From CAZEJS01 sp964512645 (GTDB lineage Bacteria; Actinomycetota; Geothermincolia; Fen-727; Anoxymicrobiaceae), in the NCBI GenBank assembly GCA_964512645.1, contig CAZEJS010000025.1, positions 1 through 43,340 on the forward strand: a DNA stretch of 43,340 nucleotides. The letters run 5' to 3'. The notes beneath the pieces are model-generated. The model worked only from the letters and a program-made list of their open reading frames with translations, did not search any database and had not been told where the DNA came from. The position numbers and the translations under genes are program-made. Each line of letters begins with the position of its first letter. The stretch's first letter is position 1. This document shows, piece by piece, positions 8,140-15,938 of this stretch.

Positions 8140-8661
8140 GATGACAGTCGCTGCCCTGGACGTGAGGATTCGGAGGGTCCACCGGTGATACAGGCCGAGG
8201 AGCGGAGATAGCCCTGTGGAAGCCGGACCGGGTCCCTGTAGCACCAATGATTGATATGTTCGCAACTAGTTATTACTGCTTGTCGCTCCACGCAGCTCCT
8301 CTTCACCAGGACTTCCTTCATCCAGAGGATTTGTATATTTAGCGGACAATGAACGCTCTGGCGGCCGATCGGCACCTTCGGACTGTCCTTCAACTGGAAA
8401 GGCTCCTGTCCCTCGTGCCCTCTCGTTCGCGTTGACTATTATCCTGGCGAGAATCCTGTAATGGTCCGCTCCGTCCCTCCCTCCCTCCACGGTTCTCCAC
8501 GAAAAGGCCCCCTTCTAGAATTATGAATTAACCGCGCGATGCCCCGCTAAGCAAACGGACGAGCCCCGGTCTTCCCGCGGCGCCCGCCGCATGTTCAAAT
8601 GACGCCTGGTACGAGGTAGAATCTAGGGCACCAACGGTAAGGCGGACGAAAGGGGAGTGGC
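8140..8661. other. AT-richer intergenic spacer
   Basis: About 520 bases with no credible gene. The part between about 8230 and 8540 is visibly richer in A and T than its surroundings. Short open frames here have no ribosome-binding site and no recognisable sequence. Only the promoter at 8594-8622 is supported. Together with the adjacent transposase remnant it looks like debris of past insertion. Confidence 0.5.
8594..8622 (+). promoter_or_regulatory. Sigma-70-type promoter for the GYD-domain gene
   Basis: TTCAAA (8594-8599) and TAGAAT (8617-8622) are separated by exactly 17 bases and lie 39 bases before the start codon at 8662. Confidence 0.5.
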
Positions 8662-8946
8662 ATGCCCAAGTACATCATGCTCAGCAGTCTCACGGACGAC
8701 GGCGCCCAGACCGTCAAGAAGAACCCCGAGAGGATCAAAGAGGTCAACAAGGACGTCGAGGCGCTGGGAGGCAAAGTCCTGGACCAGTACGCCGTGATCG
8801 GCGAGTACGATTTCGTGAACATCCTCGAGGCTCCCGACATCGAGACCATCGCCAGGATCTCGGTGGAACTGGGATCGCGCGGCTCCGTGCACATCAAGAC
8901 CATGGCGGCCATCCCCATAGACGAATTCATCGCCCGCCTCAAGTAA
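8662..8946 (+). CDS. GYD-domain protein
   Basis: A 94-residue soluble protein of the GYD-domain family. These are small ferredoxin-like alpha/beta proteins named after a Gly-Tyr-Asp motif, seen here as GEYDFVNI near residue 50. It starts MPKYIMLSSLTDDG and has the central block ALGGKVLDQYAVIGEYD and the final strand SVHIKTMAAIP, all at usual family positions. The biochemical role of the family is unknown. The start ATG 8662 has GGGGAG about five bases upstream, and a promoter lies ahead of it. It appears to be a single-gene unit, since the next gene has its own weak start region. Confidence 0.85.
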   Translation: MPKYIMLSSLTDDGAQTVKKNPERIKEVNKDVEALGGKVLDQYAVIGEYDFVNILEAPDIETIARISVELGSRGSVHIKTMAAIPIDEFIARLK

Positions 8947-9043
8947 CCCGGCGGGCGGCAGGCGCACGAGCCCCGGCCCGGTGACGGAAACCGCCGCCGG
9001 GGCTTTCCCCCGGGAACCTGCCGGGCGCTGTCAGGACACCCCC

Positions 9044-10036
9044 ATGAGATCACTTACGAAAGCGGCCGGGGCCGCCGCCGCGGCCGCCGCGCTGGTGGTT
9101 CTCCACTGCGGCTGCGGCACAGGCCCCCCCTGGTCGATCCAGACGCAGGCGAGGGAGGCGTCGCTGCTGTCGGTTGCCGCCGGTGACAGGACGCACGCGT
9201 GGGCGGTGGGGGGCGGCCCGGTCTACTTCTTCAACGGGGTCTCGTGGGCCGTGCAGGCCGAGGGCCTCGAAGCCGAACCGGTGGACGTGGCCAGCGGTGA
9301 CGCGACCCATGCCTGGGCCTGCGGGGGAGAAGGGAAAGGCATGGTGTGGTCTTCCGAGGGCGAAGCCTGGTCCCTGCGGTTCGAGAGCCCCGACTCCACG
9401 ATGTCCCTGATCACCGCGGCCGGCCCCGCGGACGTATGGTCCATCGGGACCTCGGAGTCCGGTTCGAACATCTACCACTTCAACGGCGCCGACTGGAGCG
9501 TGCAGCACTCCGCGCCACTTCACTTCCAGGACATCTTCGCGCTGGACGCGACCCACGTCTGGGGCGTCGCGGAGGACAGGTCGGGCCGGAGTTACGCCTA
9601 CTTCTTCGACGGAGCGTCCTGGAAACGGCAGTTCAAGGCCCCGGAGCATCACTTCCTCCTGGGGGTGGCGGCGGCCGACCCCGGTCACGTCTGGGCCGTC
9701 GGCAGCCTGGAGGAGCCAGGCCCGGCAGGGGAAGAGCCGGCGGGCGTCGTCTTTTTCTCTGACGGCAGGACATGGAAGAAGCAGGCAGATCTCCCGGAGC
9801 AGATGCACAAGGTCGCCTGCGGCGACGCCAGGAGCATATGGGCCGTCGGGGGCATCGGGAGCAGCGGGCCGGTCTATTTCTCCGACGGCACGACGTGGAA
9901 GAAACAGTTCGACGCCAGGGAGTCGTTGTTCGACGTCGCCGCACCTGACGCAGGGCGCGCCTGGGCCGTGGGAGGCCTCGGGGGCATATTCGTCTACGAG
10001 GCGCCGTTCACCCGTAGCCCGACGGGCTCTCCTTGA
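9044..10036 (+). CDS. Exported beta-propeller-like repeat protein
   Basis: A 330-residue protein with an alanine-rich signal peptide and Cys22/Cys24 just after the apolar stretch; the lipobox is atypical, so lipid attachment is uncertain. The mature part consists of about seven degenerate repeats of roughly 40 residues. Each contains a D-x-x-H/R-x-W-A/S-V/I-G block followed by a V-Y/F-F-x-D/N-G-x-x-W strand (for example ATHVWGVA, YFFDGASWKRQF, YFSDGTTWKKQF). This is the pattern of bacterial blade repeats that close into a beta-propeller. No catalytic motif is visible, so binding is the likely role. The ATG at 9044 is chosen because the signal peptide starts there; a GTG at 8981 is also open. 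Confidence 0.7.
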   Translation: MRSLTKAAGAAAAAAALVVLHCGCGTGPPWSIQTQAREASLLSVAAGDRTHAWAVGGGPVYFFNGVSWAVQAEGLEAEPVDVASGDATHAWACGGEGKGMVWSSEGEAWSLRFESPDSTMSLITAAGPADVWSIGTSESGSNIYHFNGADWSVQHSAPLHFQDIFALDATHVWGVAEDRSGRSYAYFFDGASWKRQFKAPEHHFLLGVAAADPGHVWAVGSLEEPGPAGEEPAGVVFFSDGRTWKKQADLPEQMHKVACGDARSIWAVGGIGSSGPVYFSDGTTWKKQFDARESLFDVAAPDAGRAWAVGGLGGIFVYEAPFTRSPTGSP

Positions 10037-10112
10037 ACAATACACGGCGCTCTGAAAAAATATTCCTGCGCAGGAAGCCGGCGAGACCTTGACTCATCGA
10101 AAGCGATACCCC

Positions 10113-12110
10113 ATGCCTGACGAGCAAGAGAAGGATTCGCTAGAAAATCCGGACGACCCCGAGACCTGCGCCGGTACGGACGCGCCGGAAGGGAACGGGG
10201 GCGCCGCTGAGGACCGGAACGCCGGCGCCGGGCCGGTCAGGGACGTCAAGCGGACAACGCCGGTGACGGTGGCGTTGACGGCCACTGCCACGGCGTGTGC
10301 CATAGCGCTCGTGGTGGTTTTCAACGTCCGGCCTGTCCGTGACGGGCTGGAGGACCACGGTCTACTCTGGGTGGTCGCCGCCGCCCTCGCTCTGGCGTTC
10401 GCCTTTCTCACTGTCCTGACCATCGTGCGGGAGAAAGCCGACCTCGATTACGTCCGGGGGCTGCTCGAGAGCGCGGTTGAAGCCAACAGCAGGCTGGGGA
10501 TGCTGCTCGAGGCCGGCCGCGAAATCGGCTCCACCCTGGACATGGGTGAGATCCTCGAGAAACTGCACCGGTACGCTTCCGGGGTTACCGGCGCTTCGAT
10601 GGGGGCCTTATACCTCTACGAGAAGTCCGGCGAAGTGCTCAGGCTCGCCGGGGTCGAAGGCGTCGACGAACAGAAGGTCATGTTCACCGAGCTGCCGATG
10701 GGGAAGGGGCTGCTCGGCCGCGTCGCCACCGAAGGCCGGATGGTGGCGATCGAGGATGCCCGGCGGGTCGACGAGAGGGACAACGTCTTCTTCGGGGCGG
10801 CGGAGCCGAGCTCGCTGATGCTGGTGCCCCTGGTGGCCAGGGGCAAGTTCCTGGGGATGCTGGTGACGGGCAACGCCGAACCCCACTCCTATACGACGGA
10901 AGAGAAGCTCCTGCTGGACGGGCTCGCAGAACTGGCCGGCCTGGCTATCACCAACGCCGAGCTCTACCGCATAGCCAGGAAGAGCCTGGACGCGCTGACC
11001 AGGGAGCGCGGCGTGAAGGACTCCGTCCTCGAGGAGATGGTGGCCGGGGTGATCACGACGGACGCCAGGGGCAGGATAGGGGTTTTCAACCGGGAGGCCC
11101 AGCGCCTCACCGGATACTCTTTCGCCGAGATGACGCAGAGGCGCCTCCGCCCCGAATCGTCACTCGACCAGAATCCCCTCGGCCCCCTCGAACACGGGCT
11201 GCTGGAGGTCCTGGACAACCCGTCTCTTGTCCGCGAGGGTGACGCGTTGATAATGAAAAACGACAGGGCGCTGCTGCCCGTCAGCTACCGGATATACCCG
11301 CTGGTGAGCGGCCCCGAGGTCGTTGGGTCCGCGTGCGTGTTCATGGAGGCGCGCCGGGCGCACGCATCCCCCGACAGGGGTCCCGTCGACTACCAGGTGC
11401 TGCTCCGTTCGCTCGGGGCGAGGGTGGAGCACGTATACACCCACCCTCTCTCCAGGGTCATCGATCGCATGAAGGGCATGGGCATAGACGACTGGTCGCG
11501 CGCGAGGGAGGACATCACCAGGACGCTCGGGGCCGGCCACTCGACGCTGCTGGGGCTGCTGGAGGATCTGGAACAGTACCTCAACTGCACGACGACGAGG
11601 GAATGGGACCGTCCCGCGGAGTGGGACCTCAACACGGTCGTCCAGGAGGTCGTCCGGGAGGTCCTGGCCGCTCCGATGGCCGAGGGCGTGTCCGTTTCCG
11701 TGAGGATGCAGCCGGGCCTGCAGAAGGTGTTCGGGTACGAGAGGATGATACGTTCCGCCCTCGCGGAGGTGGTCGAGAACGCCTGCACAGCGGCCTCCAT
11801 GGGAGACATGCGTGTGGAGATCACCGGCCGCAACGAGGGCGGACGGGCGAGGGTTGAAGTGAGAGACGGAGGGCCGGGACTCACCGACGAGTCGGCCGAG
11901 CACATGTACATGCCTTTCTACACGGTATGGGAAGGCCGTTCCGGGCTCGGGCTGTCGCTGGTGAAGAGAGTCATGGCGAGACTCGATGGCAGGGTGGGGG
12001 CGTCACGGCTCGAGAGCGGCGCGCTGTTCTTCCTGGAGTTCGCGGCCGCTCCCGGCTCCGACCTGGAGCGTGGAGAAGAAGAAGACGCCACCGGCGCCGG
12101 CGGGTTGTGA
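10113..12110 (+). CDS. Membrane histidine kinase with GAF, PAS and atypical H-box
   Basis: A 665-residue sensor kinase. After an acidic N-terminal 45 residues come two membrane helices (about 50-70 and 85-105), a GAF domain (about 130-285), a PAS domain (about 305-415), a dimerisation helix region and a GHKL ATPase domain with N-box VVENACTAA, G1 DGGPGL and G2 GRSGLGLSL. The H-box reads EHVYTHPLS. His440 aligns with the phospho-acceptor of SHELRTPLT, but the next acidic residue needed for autophosphorylation is Val. Activity may therefore be altered. A TTG at 10089 is an alternative start. Its stop overlaps the next start (TGATG), tying it to the phosphoesterase/thiolase operon; no response regulator is adjacent. 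Confidence 0.82.
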   Translation: MPDEQEKDSLENPDDPETCAGTDAPEGNGGAAEDRNAGAGPVRDVKRTTPVTVALTATATACAIALVVVFNVRPVRDGLEDHGLLWVVAAALALAFAFLTVLTIVREKADLDYVRGLLESAVEANSRLGMLLEAGREIGSTLDMGEILEKLHRYASGVTGASMGALYLYEKSGEVLRLAGVEGVDEQKVMFTELPMGKGLLGRVATEGRMVAIEDARRVDERDNVFFGAAEPSSLMLVPLVARGKFLGMLVTGNAEPHSYTTEEKLLLDGLAELAGLAITNAELYRIARKSLDALTRERGVKDSVLEEMVAGVITTDARGRIGVFNREAQRLTGYSFAEMTQRRLRPESSLDQNPLGPLEHGLLEVLDNPSLVREGDALIMKNDRALLPVSYRIYPLVSGPEVVGSACVFMEARRAHASPDRGPVDYQVLLRSLGARVEHVYTHPLSRVIDRMKGMGIDDWSRAREDITRTLGAGHSTLLGLLEDLEQYLNCTTTREWDRPAEWDLNTVVQEVVREVLAAPMAEGVSVSVRMQPGLQKVFGYERMIRSALAEVVENACTAASMGDMRVEITGRNEGGRARVEVRDGGPGLTDESAEHMYMPFYTVWEGRSGLGLSLVKRVMARLDGRVGASRLESGALFFLEFAAAPGSDLERGEEEDATGAGGL

Positions 12111-12616
12111 TGCGGGTGGTCATCGGGTGCATCTCGGATACACACCTCGAGAACAGGCCGCTCCCGCAGGGGGTGCTGGACGCCTTCCGGGGCGTCGACC
12201 TCATCCTCCACGCGGGGGACATCCTGGACATGGGGGTGCTCGGGCAGCTGGAACTCATCGCCGAGACCGTCGCCGTGAAGGGAAACATGGACCGTGGAGA
12301 GACCGCCGCGACGCTGCCGGCCCGGAGGATCGTCGAGGCAGGGCGGTTCAGGATTGGCCTGACACACGGACACGGCTCGCCGTCCGGGATAACCCGGAGG
12401 GTCGCCAGGGTGTTCGAGGGCGACAACTGCGACTGCATCGTCTTCGGCCACACGCACAACGCGCTCGTCAAGGAGCGCGAAGGCACGCTCTTCTTCAACC
12501 CCGGGAGCCCGACCGACAGGATGTTCGCGAGGAGGAACACCGTGGGTCTCCTGGAGGTCACCGACACCATAGAGCCCCGGATAGTCGAGGTCCGGGGCGG
12601 GAGGAAAGGGCGCTGA
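12110..12616 (+). CDS. Small metallophosphoesterase, YfcE/MJ0936 type
   Basis: A 168-residue soluble phosphodiesterase of the short calcineurin-like family. The dinuclear metal motifs are complete: ISDTH near the N-terminus, LHAGD, VKGNMD (replacing the usual GNxD/H block), LTHGHG and FGHTH, followed by the family ending FFNPGSPTD. MJ0936 and YfcE hydrolyse phosphodiester model substrates; the natural substrate is unknown. It overlaps the kinase gene stop by one base and the thiolase-like gene start by one base, so it sits inside a translationally coupled operon. A link to the CoA-thioester pathway is inference from position only. Confidence 0.88.
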   Translation: MRVVIGCISDTHLENRPLPQGVLDAFRGVDLILHAGDILDMGVLGQLELIAETVAVKGNMDRGETAATLPARRIVEAGRFRIGLTHGHGSPSGITRRVARVFEGDNCDCIVFGHTHNALVKEREGTLFFNPGSPTDRMFARRNTVGLLEVTDTIEPRIVEVRGGRKGR

Positions 12617-13755
12617 TGGAAGAAGTGGCCGCAATCGGGTGGGCGCAGACGGTGCACGAGCGCCGGATGGAGCGCGAAACCCCCATGAGCATGGCCTACC
12701 GGGTCGTCAACGAGGCCCTTTCCTCCTGCGGGTTGACGATACAGGATATCGAGGTCCTCATCGACGCGGGAAGCGATTTCCTCGACGGCAGGGGAATATC
12801 GACGTGCATCACGGTGGACGCCATGGGCGGGCACTTCAAGGAGGAGTCCAAGGTAGCGGGCGACGGCCTTCTTGCCGCGGCGTACGCGTACATGAGGGTC
12901 GCCAGCGGGCTGTCCTCGACCGCCCTCGTCGTCGCCTACGGCAAGAGCTCTGAAAGCGATGCGTCGCTGCAGACCGCGACGATGTGCGAGCCTTTCTTCA
13001 CCAGGCCTCTCGGGTTCGACGGCGCGGCCGCCGCCGCGCTGCAGGCGAGGAGTTACATGCGCAGGTACGGCGTGGGCCCGGAGACGACCGCGGGGGTAGC
13101 CGCGAAGAATCTCGCCGCGGGAGCCGCCAACCCCAACGCACAGGTGAGGGGGGAAGCAAGCGTTGAAGAGGTCATGACCTCCCCGGTGCTGGCTTCCCCG
13201 ATCAGGGAGCTGGAAGCGGCCCCGGTGACCGACGGGGCATGTGCGGTCGTGCTCGCCAGGGGGGATGTGGCGCGCTCCGTGGGGGTCCGGCCGGCGTGGA
13301 TATCCGGGGTGGGCCACTGCTCAGACGCCTACAGCATAGGCACCCGCGAGCGCCACCGCGCCGTGGCGGCGGCCGGGGCCTCCCGCTCCGCGCTGCGTAT
13401 GGCGGGGATATCGCGCCCCCACGACCAACTGGACTTCCTGGAGGTGAGCGAGTTCTACTCGTACCAGGAGCTCATGCTCTACGAGGCGACAGGGCTGTGC
13501 GGCGAGGGGGAGGGCGCGGACCTGTTCTCGTCGGGGGACACTTCGCCCGGAGGCAGGCCCGCCGTGAACGTGTCGGGCGGTGCGCTCTGCGCGAACCCGC
13601 TGGTGGCGACGGGACTCGTGCGGCTGGCGGAAGCCGCGGCGAGAGTCACCGACCGGGCGGAGTACGAGCCGGGCGCGAAGGGCGACAGGGCGCTGGTCCA
13701 CGGGGGCGGCGGGCTGGCGATGCAAACGGCAACCTGCATGGTGGTCGAGAGGTAG
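12616..13755 (+). CDS. SCP2-thiolase-like protein lacking the catalytic cysteine
   Basis: A 379-residue thiolase-fold protein of the SCP2/lipid-transfer type. Typical blocks are present: AAIGWAQTVHERR at the start, an EALSSCGLTIQDIEVLID helix-strand, ALVVAYGKSSE, LDFLEVSEFYSYQELM and NVSGGALCANPLVATG. The nucleophile position (normally in an ACASG block) reads SKVAGDG without cysteine, and the late GHP histidine block reads ANP. A normal Claisen thiolase reaction is therefore unlikely. Cysteine-less relatives include Ltp2-type aldolases, which cleave steroid side-chain CoA esters together with a DUF35 partner. It starts inside the stop of the phosphoesterase gene and is followed by a second thiolase-like gene. 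Confidence 0.82.
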   Translation: MEEVAAIGWAQTVHERRMERETPMSMAYRVVNEALSSCGLTIQDIEVLIDAGSDFLDGRGISTCITVDAMGGHFKEESKVAGDGLLAAAYAYMRVASGLSSTALVVAYGKSSESDASLQTATMCEPFFTRPLGFDGAAAAALQARSYMRRYGVGPETTAGVAAKNLAAGAANPNAQVRGEASVEEVMTSPVLASPIRELEAAPVTDGACAVVLARGDVARSVGVRPAWISGVGHCSDAYSIGTRERHRAVAAAGASRSALRMAGISRPHDQLDFLEVSEFYSYQELMLYEATGLCGEGEGADLFSSGDTSPGGRPAVNVSGGALCANPLVATGLVRLAEAAARVTDRAEYEPGAKGDRALVHGGGGLAMQTATCMVVER

Positions 13756-13770
13756 GCACGGGAGGGACCC

Positions 13771-14934
13771 TTGACGAGACCCGCGGCGATCGTAGGCACA
13801 GGCCAGACGGTGCATGTCAGCAGGCGGGAGGACGTCAACATCCCGGAAATGGTCCGCGAGGCGGCGGGCAGGGCGCTCGAGGAAGCGGGTCTTGCCTGGA
13901 AGGACGTCGACGCCGTAGTGGCGGGGAGCGCTCCCGAGATCTTCGAGGGCGTCAATAACCCCGAGAACTGGATAGGGCCCGCCGTAGGCGCCTCCGGCAA
14001 GCCGGTCATGCGAATACACACGGGGGGGACCGCGGGGGCGTCGGCGACCATCGCCGGATACTACCACGTGGTCTCCGGGCTCTTTGACGTGGTGCTGGTC
14101 GTCGCCTACGAGAAGCTGTCCGACGGCGTGGCCCAGTACGGCCTTTCGGCGTGCTACGACCCGCTGTGGGACCGCGACTTCGCCTGCGGGGCGCCGGGGC
14201 TGGCCGGGCTGCAGGCGACGCAGTACCTCGCGAGGCACGCGCCGGAGGTCCGCGAGGAGCACGGGGCGATGGTCGCGGTGAAGAACAGGAAGAACGCGCT
14301 CCTCAACCCCTGCGCGCAGTTGCGGAAGGAGATAACGGTCGAGGAGGTCATGGCCTCGGCGCCGGTGGCCTCTCCGCTCAAGCTCCTCGACTGCTGTCCG
14401 ACCAGCGACGGAGCGGCGGCCCTGGTGATCGCGGAGGGGCGCCGGGCGAGAAAGATGGTCAGGAAGCCCGCGTGGTTCGCCGGGGTCGGCGCCTGCAGCG
14501 AGAGCCCCTACGTGCCGCACGTCGACATGGCCTACCCGGAGTCGTGCGTGCGCGCGGCCCAGCAGGCGTACCAGGCGGCCTGGGTCTACCAGCCGTACAG
14601 GGAGCTCGACGTGGCGGAGGTTTACGAGGCGTTCAGCTTCCAGGAGCTCATCTGGACCGAGGCACTGGGGCTGTGCCGCCCCGGAGAGGGCGCGCGGCTG
14701 GTCGAATCAGGGGCCACAGCCCTTGACGGGGAGTTCCCGGTAAACCCCTCCGGAGGCGTCCTGTCGGCGAACCCGATAGGGGCATCGGCCATGATCCGGC
14801 AGATCGAGGCGGCGATGCAGGTGATGGGCAGCGCCGGTGAGCACCAGGTCCCGGGCGTGAGGAAGGCCCTCGCGCACTCCTGGGGCGGCGCTATCCAGTT
14901 CAGCACGGTGACCGTGTTCGCGGACGAGATCTGA
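13771..14934 (+). CDS. Second SCP2-thiolase-like protein lacking the catalytic cysteine
   Basis: A 387-residue paralogue of the preceding protein and closer to ordinary SCP2 thiolases (AIVGTGQTVHVSRRE, LEEAGLAWKDVDAVVAG, LDVAEVYEAFSFQELI, NPSGGVLSANPIGASA). The nucleophile block reads RIHTGGTAGASA in place of an ENACASG-like sequence, so the cysteine is replaced by glycine, and the GHP histidine is replaced by asparagine. Candidate acid/base residues are tyrosines such as the one in VAEVYEAF, as proposed for Ltp2-type aldolases. The start is TTG 13771 with GGGAGGG six bases upstream. The paralogues may form a heteromer with the two DUF35 proteins encoded next. Confidence 0.85.
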   Translation: MTRPAAIVGTGQTVHVSRREDVNIPEMVREAAGRALEEAGLAWKDVDAVVAGSAPEIFEGVNNPENWIGPAVGASGKPVMRIHTGGTAGASATIAGYYHVVSGLFDVVLVVAYEKLSDGVAQYGLSACYDPLWDRDFACGAPGLAGLQATQYLARHAPEVREEHGAMVAVKNRKNALLNPCAQLRKEITVEEVMASAPVASPLKLLDCCPTSDGAAALVIAEGRRARKMVRKPAWFAGVGACSESPYVPHVDMAYPESCVRAAQQAYQAAWVYQPYRELDVAEVYEAFSFQELIWTEALGLCRPGEGARLVESGATALDGEFPVNPSGGVLSANPIGASAMIRQIEAAMQVMGSAGEHQVPGVRKALAHSWGGAIQFSTVTVFADEI

Positions 14935-14952
14935 AAGGGGGTGCCCGGCGAA

Positions 14953-15435
14953 ATGGCCGTGGATGATGGCGGGCTGAAGCCGCCGGAGCTCGTGTACCTC
15001 GAAGGTGAGAACAGGTGCTCGTACACGTGGGCGGCGGGCGAGGTTACGGGAGCATTCCTGGAGGCCCTTCGGGACCACGGCAGGATACTCGGCGCCGTCT
15101 GCTCGGGCTGTGGTTGCGTGGCCGCGCCCCCGCTGTCCTACTGCGAGAAGTGCTCCTCGAGGTTCGGCGACTGGAGAGAGGTCGGGCCGTCCGGGGTGGT
15201 CATGTCCTGGACCCGGGTGGAGCGGGGCTATGAGGCGGCGCCGCTGGAGCCGCCGTTCCGGTTCGTGCTGGTGCGCCTCTCCGGGGCCGACACCGAGATG
15301 CTCCACGTCGCCCGCGACGACGAACGCCTGACGGAGGGCGCGGTGGTCGTGCCCGTGTGGAAGCCCCCGGCGGAGCGCGAGGGAGCGATCACGGACATCC
15401 GGTGTTTCGCCTTCGAACCCGGGGAGAGTGAGTGA
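14953..15435 (+). CDS. DUF35 zinc-ribbon/OB-fold protein, first copy
   Basis: A 160-residue acyl-CoA-associated OB-fold protein with an N-terminal helical region, a rubredoxin-like zinc ribbon (CSGCGC, then YCEKC) and a C-terminal OB fold (VVMSWTRVERGYEAAPLEPPFRFVLVRLSGAD). DUF35 proteins act as subunits of thiolase-fold enzymes: the archaeal acetoacetyl-CoA thiolase/HMG-CoA synthase complex, benzoylsuccinyl-CoA thiolase BbsAB and the Ltp2-ChsH2 aldolase. The gene directly follows the two thiolase-like genes, supporting the same role. ATG 14953 is preferred because AGGGGGTG lies nine bases upstream; GTG 14941 is possible. It overlaps the next gene by four bases (GTGA). Confidence 0.88.
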   Translation: MAVDDGGLKPPELVYLEGENRCSYTWAAGEVTGAFLEALRDHGRILGAVCSGCGCVAAPPLSYCEKCSSRFGDWREVGPSGVVMSWTRVERGYEAAPLEPPFRFVLVRLSGADTEMLHVARDDERLTEGAVVVPVWKPPAEREGAITDIRCFAFEPGESE

Positions 15436-15938
15436 AGATGTTGCGGGAGGCCGGGGGCGCCCGGGCCGGAGAGCCGGTAACCCGGATCGGCGGCGAGCTG
15501 GACATATCTTTCCGGTACTCGTACGGAGAGCAGTACGACAGGTTCTTCCGGGAGATGCGAGACAACGGACGCATCATGGGGTTGAAGTGCTCGAGGTGCG
15601 GGGCGGTGCTGCTGCCGCCGCGCCCTTACTGCGGCTTCTGCTACACTCCTGTCGAGGAATGGGTCGAGCTGTCGGATGAAGGGACGCTCCAGACGTTCAC
15701 GGTGATACACCTTCCGTTCGCGGGCCAGCCCACGGAGCCGCCATACGTCTACGCGTTCATCAGGCTCGACGGGGCGGACGTGCAGTTCCCCCATATACTC
15801 GGAGAGATCGATCCCTCCGACGTCGAGGTGGGCCTGCGCCTGGAGGCGAAGTGGGCCGAGCGACGCAGGGGAACACTTCACGACATCGAGTATTTCCGGC
15901 CGTCGGGCGCCGGGAAGGAGACGGGAGCGGGCAAGTGA
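15432..15938 (+). CDS. DUF35 zinc-ribbon/OB-fold protein, second copy
   Basis: A 168-residue paralogue of the preceding protein, with an N-terminal helical part (YGEQYDRFFREMRDNGRIMG), a zinc ribbon (CSRCG, YCGFC) and an OB fold (TLQTFTVIHLPFAGQ, EPPYVYAFIRLDGAD). The ribbon and OB-fold strands are well kept, so both copies should be functional. Two DUF35 copies beside two thiolase-like copies suggest one-to-one pairing. It starts at GTG 15432 inside the previous stop, with GGGGAGAG directly before it; ATG 15438 is also possible. Its stop overlaps the ligase start (TGATG). Confidence 0.88.
   Translation: MKMLREAGGARAGEPVTRIGGELDISFRYSYGEQYDRFFREMRDNGRIMGLKCSRCGAVLLPPRPYCGFCYTPVEEWVELSDEGTLQTFTVIHLPFAGQPTEPPYVYAFIRLDGADVQFPHILGEIDPSDVEVGLRLEAKWAERRRGTLHDIEYFRPSGAGKETGAGK

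Noticed and set aside
8266..8490. 74-codon minus-strand frame in the AT-richer spacer
   Set aside because: No ribosome-binding site, no membrane or domain pattern and no recognised similarity.
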